35,257 bases of DNA from Flavobacteriales bacterium. Its GTDB lineage: Bacteria > Bacteroidota > Bacteroidia > Flavobacteriales > Weeksellaceae. The notes beneath the pieces were generated by a model, which was given only the letters and a program-made list of their open reading frames with translations, made no database searches and was not told the DNA's origin. How positions within the stretch are numbered: position 1 is the stretch's first letter; every line of letters starts with the position of its first letter. Below are positions 32,860 through 35,257 of the stretch, in pieces. The position numbers were made by a program, and so were the translations under genes. The DNA is taken from positions 1 through 35,257 of the forward strand of contig PDSY01000008.1 of NCBI GenBank assembly GCA_002747105.1, written 5' to 3'.

Positions 32860-35257
32860 ATGAATAGAAATTACAAAAAACACAGTTTTTTAAAGCTAGT
32901 AAGTTTATCCTTACCGCTTTTGTTTTTCCTTTTTGGAAGAACGGTTTATGGACAAAGTTGTCCTGAACAGATTCCTGCAGGAGCTCCCACGGTGGCACTT
33001 AACTCTTCGCAGGTGACGATGGATGTAGACAATAATTCGGGAACAAATCCAGGCTATGTAAATGCGATTACAATCGTAGGAGAACCTAATCCGTTTACCT
33101 ACTTACATTTGCCAGATGGGGCAAGCTATAGTGTTCAAAATTACAATAATCCACAAGACCCTGCGAATGTATATGTTACCAAAGATGGTCAAGTGGTTAA
33201 AAATATTACGGATCCAGATTTTACAGACGCACTTATTGCTGCTAATTCTACTAGAGATTTAGATCATTATATGGGGTGGGATGATAATGTTGTAAATGGA
33301 GATTATGTGAATTTTACTTATTCTACTCCTATTAAATCCGCAGGGAATAGGTATGTAGTGGCAACAGAAAGATGGGGAAATAATCCCTATAAAGTGAGTG
33401 CGTTAGATCAAAATGGTAATATAATAGGAACAACCCGAGATATTATTCCAAAAGGTCACCCAAATACCAACTATATAGGTACAGGGTTTAATACTGGTAG
33501 TTACGATCAAGAAGTGTTTTATGCGGTATATCCCTTAACAGCACTTGTGCCTCCAGGAACAGAGATTTATGGAATTAGATTGACTCAAAATTCAGGAGCT
33601 TATGGTAGTACTGCAGATGATGGTGGAGATGGTAAAATTTTTATTTTGGCGGATCCTTTTACATTGGAGCAAGCTCCAAGTGTAGATATAGGACAAGGAG
33701 GTATTAGTATTACACATCCTACTTGTGAAAATAATACTGGGTCAATTTCGTTTTCTGCTTATGGAACAACAGGTTATGCTATAGAAACTTCTATTAATGG
33801 TGCGTCAGGGTCGTTTAGTGCATTAAATAACCCCGTTACTTATTCCAATTTAGCCCCGGGTGTACATACGCTTAGACTTCGTTATGTAGACTATCCAGAC
33901 TGTTTTACGGATTATACTATAACCATAAACTCTCCTACAGGATGTTATAACTTAAGTTTAAACCCAGATTCAGGTTCAGGAGTTGAAGGAACACCATTTA
34001 CAGTTCCAAATATCTTAGCAAATGACACTTTAGATGGTAATACACCAGCAATAGGGACGAATCCAGGAGAGGTATATGTTTCCAAATCGGGAACTTGGCC
34101 AGCAGGTATTACTTTAGATTCTGCAACAGGAGAAGTGAACATAGCAGGAACAGTGGTAGCAGGGACTTATACTCTTGATTATCGTGTATGTGTAATTGGT
34201 CTATGTTTAGATTGTCCTCCAGCTTTATGTAAGACGGAGACAGTAACGATAATAGTTATGCCTCCACTTACTGATTCAGATGGAGATGGTGTACCAGACA
34301 TTGATGACTTAGATGATGATAATGATGGTATATTAGATGCTCATGAGAATCATTGTGTATTTGGTTTTTATGATGACTTTGGTACAGGTACTGAAGAAAT
34401 TGAAACACCGTATATTAATTCTTCTCATTATACATTTAATGAAGATACAATCTATGATGGAGAATATACAATAGCTACTAGTCCCAGACCAGGAGCTGTT
34501 CAGAATGATTGGGATTCATGGAATACATTTACAGATCATACTGGAAACACAAATGGAAGAATGTTAATTGTGAATGCGGAATATGGTTCAGGGGAATTTT
34601 ATAGGAGAACAATATCTGGATTTATACCAAATCGCCCTGTAAACTTTAAGTTTTATGTTCGTAATGTAATTAGTCCTGATATGCCAGAACCAGCAAAACC
34701 TAACATAACTTATAGCGTTGAAGATTCATCTGGTAATGTCGTTTTTACAGCGGATACAGGTGATATATTAGAAACCGCTGGTTGGGTAGAGTTGTCAGGA
34801 AGTATTGTGTCAGCAGAAACGGAATTAACATTGGTTTTAAGAAATAATGTCAATAATAATACACAGTTGACAGGGAACGATTTAGCAATAGATGATATTT
34901 ATTTTGATCAACCTAAAGATTGTGACACCGATGGTGACGGCATCCCAGATCATTTAGACTTAGACTCTGATAACGATGGATGTTTAGATGCGATAGAAGG
35001 AGGAGGAAACTTCACGTATAATCACGTTGTCAATGCAGGAGGAACGGTAACCGTAGGAACAGGTTCTACAGCAGAGAATAAAAACTTAGGAAATACGGTA
35101 GATGCCAACGGAGTGCCAACAGTAGCAGGAGCAGCGGGACAAGGTGTAGGAACTTCACAAGATGCTGCTCAACAAGCAGATGAATGCGACCCTTGTAATG
35201 CTGGTAGTACTTTGTTTACCGATGTCGATGGTGATGGTGTAGGTGATAAGTGTGATT
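32860..35257 (+). CDS. large secreted adhesin with thrombospondin type 3 repeats (5' part; runs off the window)
   Basis: The frame is open for 799 codons to the window edge. It starts with a signal peptide (about 1-31: KK, hydrophobic core, VYGQ), then a beta-rich N-terminal domain (to about 275), an Ig-like domain with paired cysteines (about 277-365), a putative Ig or cadherin-like domain (about 368-467, with ILAND and WPAGITLDSATGEV), a thrombospondin type 3 calcium-binding stretch from 472 (DSDGDGVPDIDDLDDDNDG), a jelly-roll-like domain (about 500-685, ending LAIDDIYFDQP), a second type 3 stretch from 688, a Gly/Thr-rich linker, and a third type 3 stretch from 788. This is the layout of flavobacterial surface proteins exported by the type IX secretion system, whose C-terminal signal would lie beyond the window. 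The 170-aa gene upstream may be linked. Confidence 0.85.
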   Translation, partial: MNRNYKKHSFLKLVSLSLPLLFFLFGRTVYGQSCPEQIPAGAPTVALNSSQVTMDVDNNSGTNPGYVNAITIVGEPNPFTYLHLPDGASYSVQNYNNPQDPANVYVTKDGQVVKNITDPDFTDALIAANSTRDLDHYMGWDDNVVNGDYVNFTYSTPIKSAGNRYVVATERWGNNPYKVSALDQNGNIIGTTRDIIPKGHPNTNYIGTGFNTGSYDQEVFYAVYPLTALVPPGTEIYGIRLTQNSGAYGSTADDGGDGKIFILADPFTLEQAPSVDIGQGGISITHPTCENNTGSISFSAYGTTGYAIETSINGASGSFSALNNPVTYSNLAPGVHTLRLRYVDYPDCFTDYTITINSPTGCYNLSLNPDSGSGVEGTPFTVPNILANDTLDGNTPAIGTNPGEVYVSKSGTWPAGITLDSATGEVNIAGTVVAGTYTLDYRVCVIGLCLDCPPALCKTETVTIIVMPPLTDSDGDGVPDIDDLDDDNDGILDAHENHCVFGFYDDFGTGTEEIETPYINSSHYTFNEDTIYDGEYTIATSPRPGAVQNDWDSWNTFTDHTGNTNGRMLIVNAEYGSGEFYRRTISGFIPNRPVNFKFYVRNVISPDMPEPAKPNITYSVEDSSGNVVFTADTGDILETAGWVELSGSIVSAETELTLVLRNNVNNNTQLTGNDLAIDDIYFDQPKDCDTDGDGIPDHLDLDSDNDGCLDAIEGGGNFTYNHVVNAGGTVTVGTGSTAENKNLGNTVDANGVPTVAGAAGQGVGTSQDAAQQADECDPCNAGSTLFTDVDGDGVGDKCD

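Noticed and set aside
33945..34142. Minus-strand 65-codon frame inside the adhesin gene
   Set aside because: It lies opposite a strongly coding frame with clear domains and has no promoter or recognisable product.

Overview
The window looks like an AT-rich chromosomal segment from a member of the phylum Bacteroidota, most likely class Flavobacteriia and family Weeksellaceae (Chryseobacterium / Riemerella / Bergeyella relatives). Four things point there: many promoters of the Bacteroidota form (TTG, about 19-22 nt, TAnnTTTG) directly upstream of genes; almost no Shine-Dalgarno sequences; a Porin_10-like outer-membrane protein together with BshC (bacillithiol synthesis); and the gene order riboflavin synthase / pdxA / yceD / rpmF / accB / accC. 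Species cannot be fixed from the sequence alone.

Layout. 1-239 holds a dispersed repeat. 240-9205 carries a secreted C1 (bleomycin-hydrolase-like) peptidase, type III pantothenate kinase (minus), a small membrane protein (minus), fumarase FumC (plus), peptidase T, ornithine aminotransferase and the acetyl-CoA carboxylase pair accB-accC (all minus). 9321-11260 is rpmF, yceD and pdxA (minus), divergent from ribE, a sensor kinase and trmN6 (plus, 11314-14048). An FtsE-like ATPase runs convergently (14054-14764). A roughly 500-base non-coding stretch with a diverged, structured repeat follows, then rpmH (51 codons), eno and a small exported protein, all minus. 17918-22542 is the rimP-nusA-infB operon, preceded by a short leader with a terminator-like hairpin. 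22543-23077 contains the infB terminator and a second, 81-base-identical copy of the repeat at the window's left edge. 23078-28419 holds a porin-like protein, bshC and a LysM / periplasmic-binding fusion. 28537-32032 is prfA with a glycosyltransferase and a polysaccharide flippase. The right end has an unrecognised two-hydrophobic-segment protein and the first 799 codons of a large secreted adhesin with thrombospondin type 3 calcium-binding repeats, open at the window edge.

Most genes are housekeeping: translation (rimP, nusA, infB, prfA, rpmF, rpmH, trmN6), central metabolism (fumC, eno, rocD) and cofactor or lipid synthesis (coaX, pdxA, ribE, accBC, bshC). The less explained material is (i) the interspersed hairpin repeat in at least three places; (ii) a duplicated promoter segment that brackets one small exported-protein gene; (iii) the rimP leader; and (iv) the adhesin locus, with a perfect 16-bp hairpin and a misplaced, perfect Shine-Dalgarno sequence in front of the adhesin and an orphan small gene whose annotated ATG lies under a promoter box. 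I found no CRISPR array, tRNA, intact transposase or phage genes. I see no complete new defence or mobile system; the adhesin locus and the repeat family are the best candidates for something undescribed.
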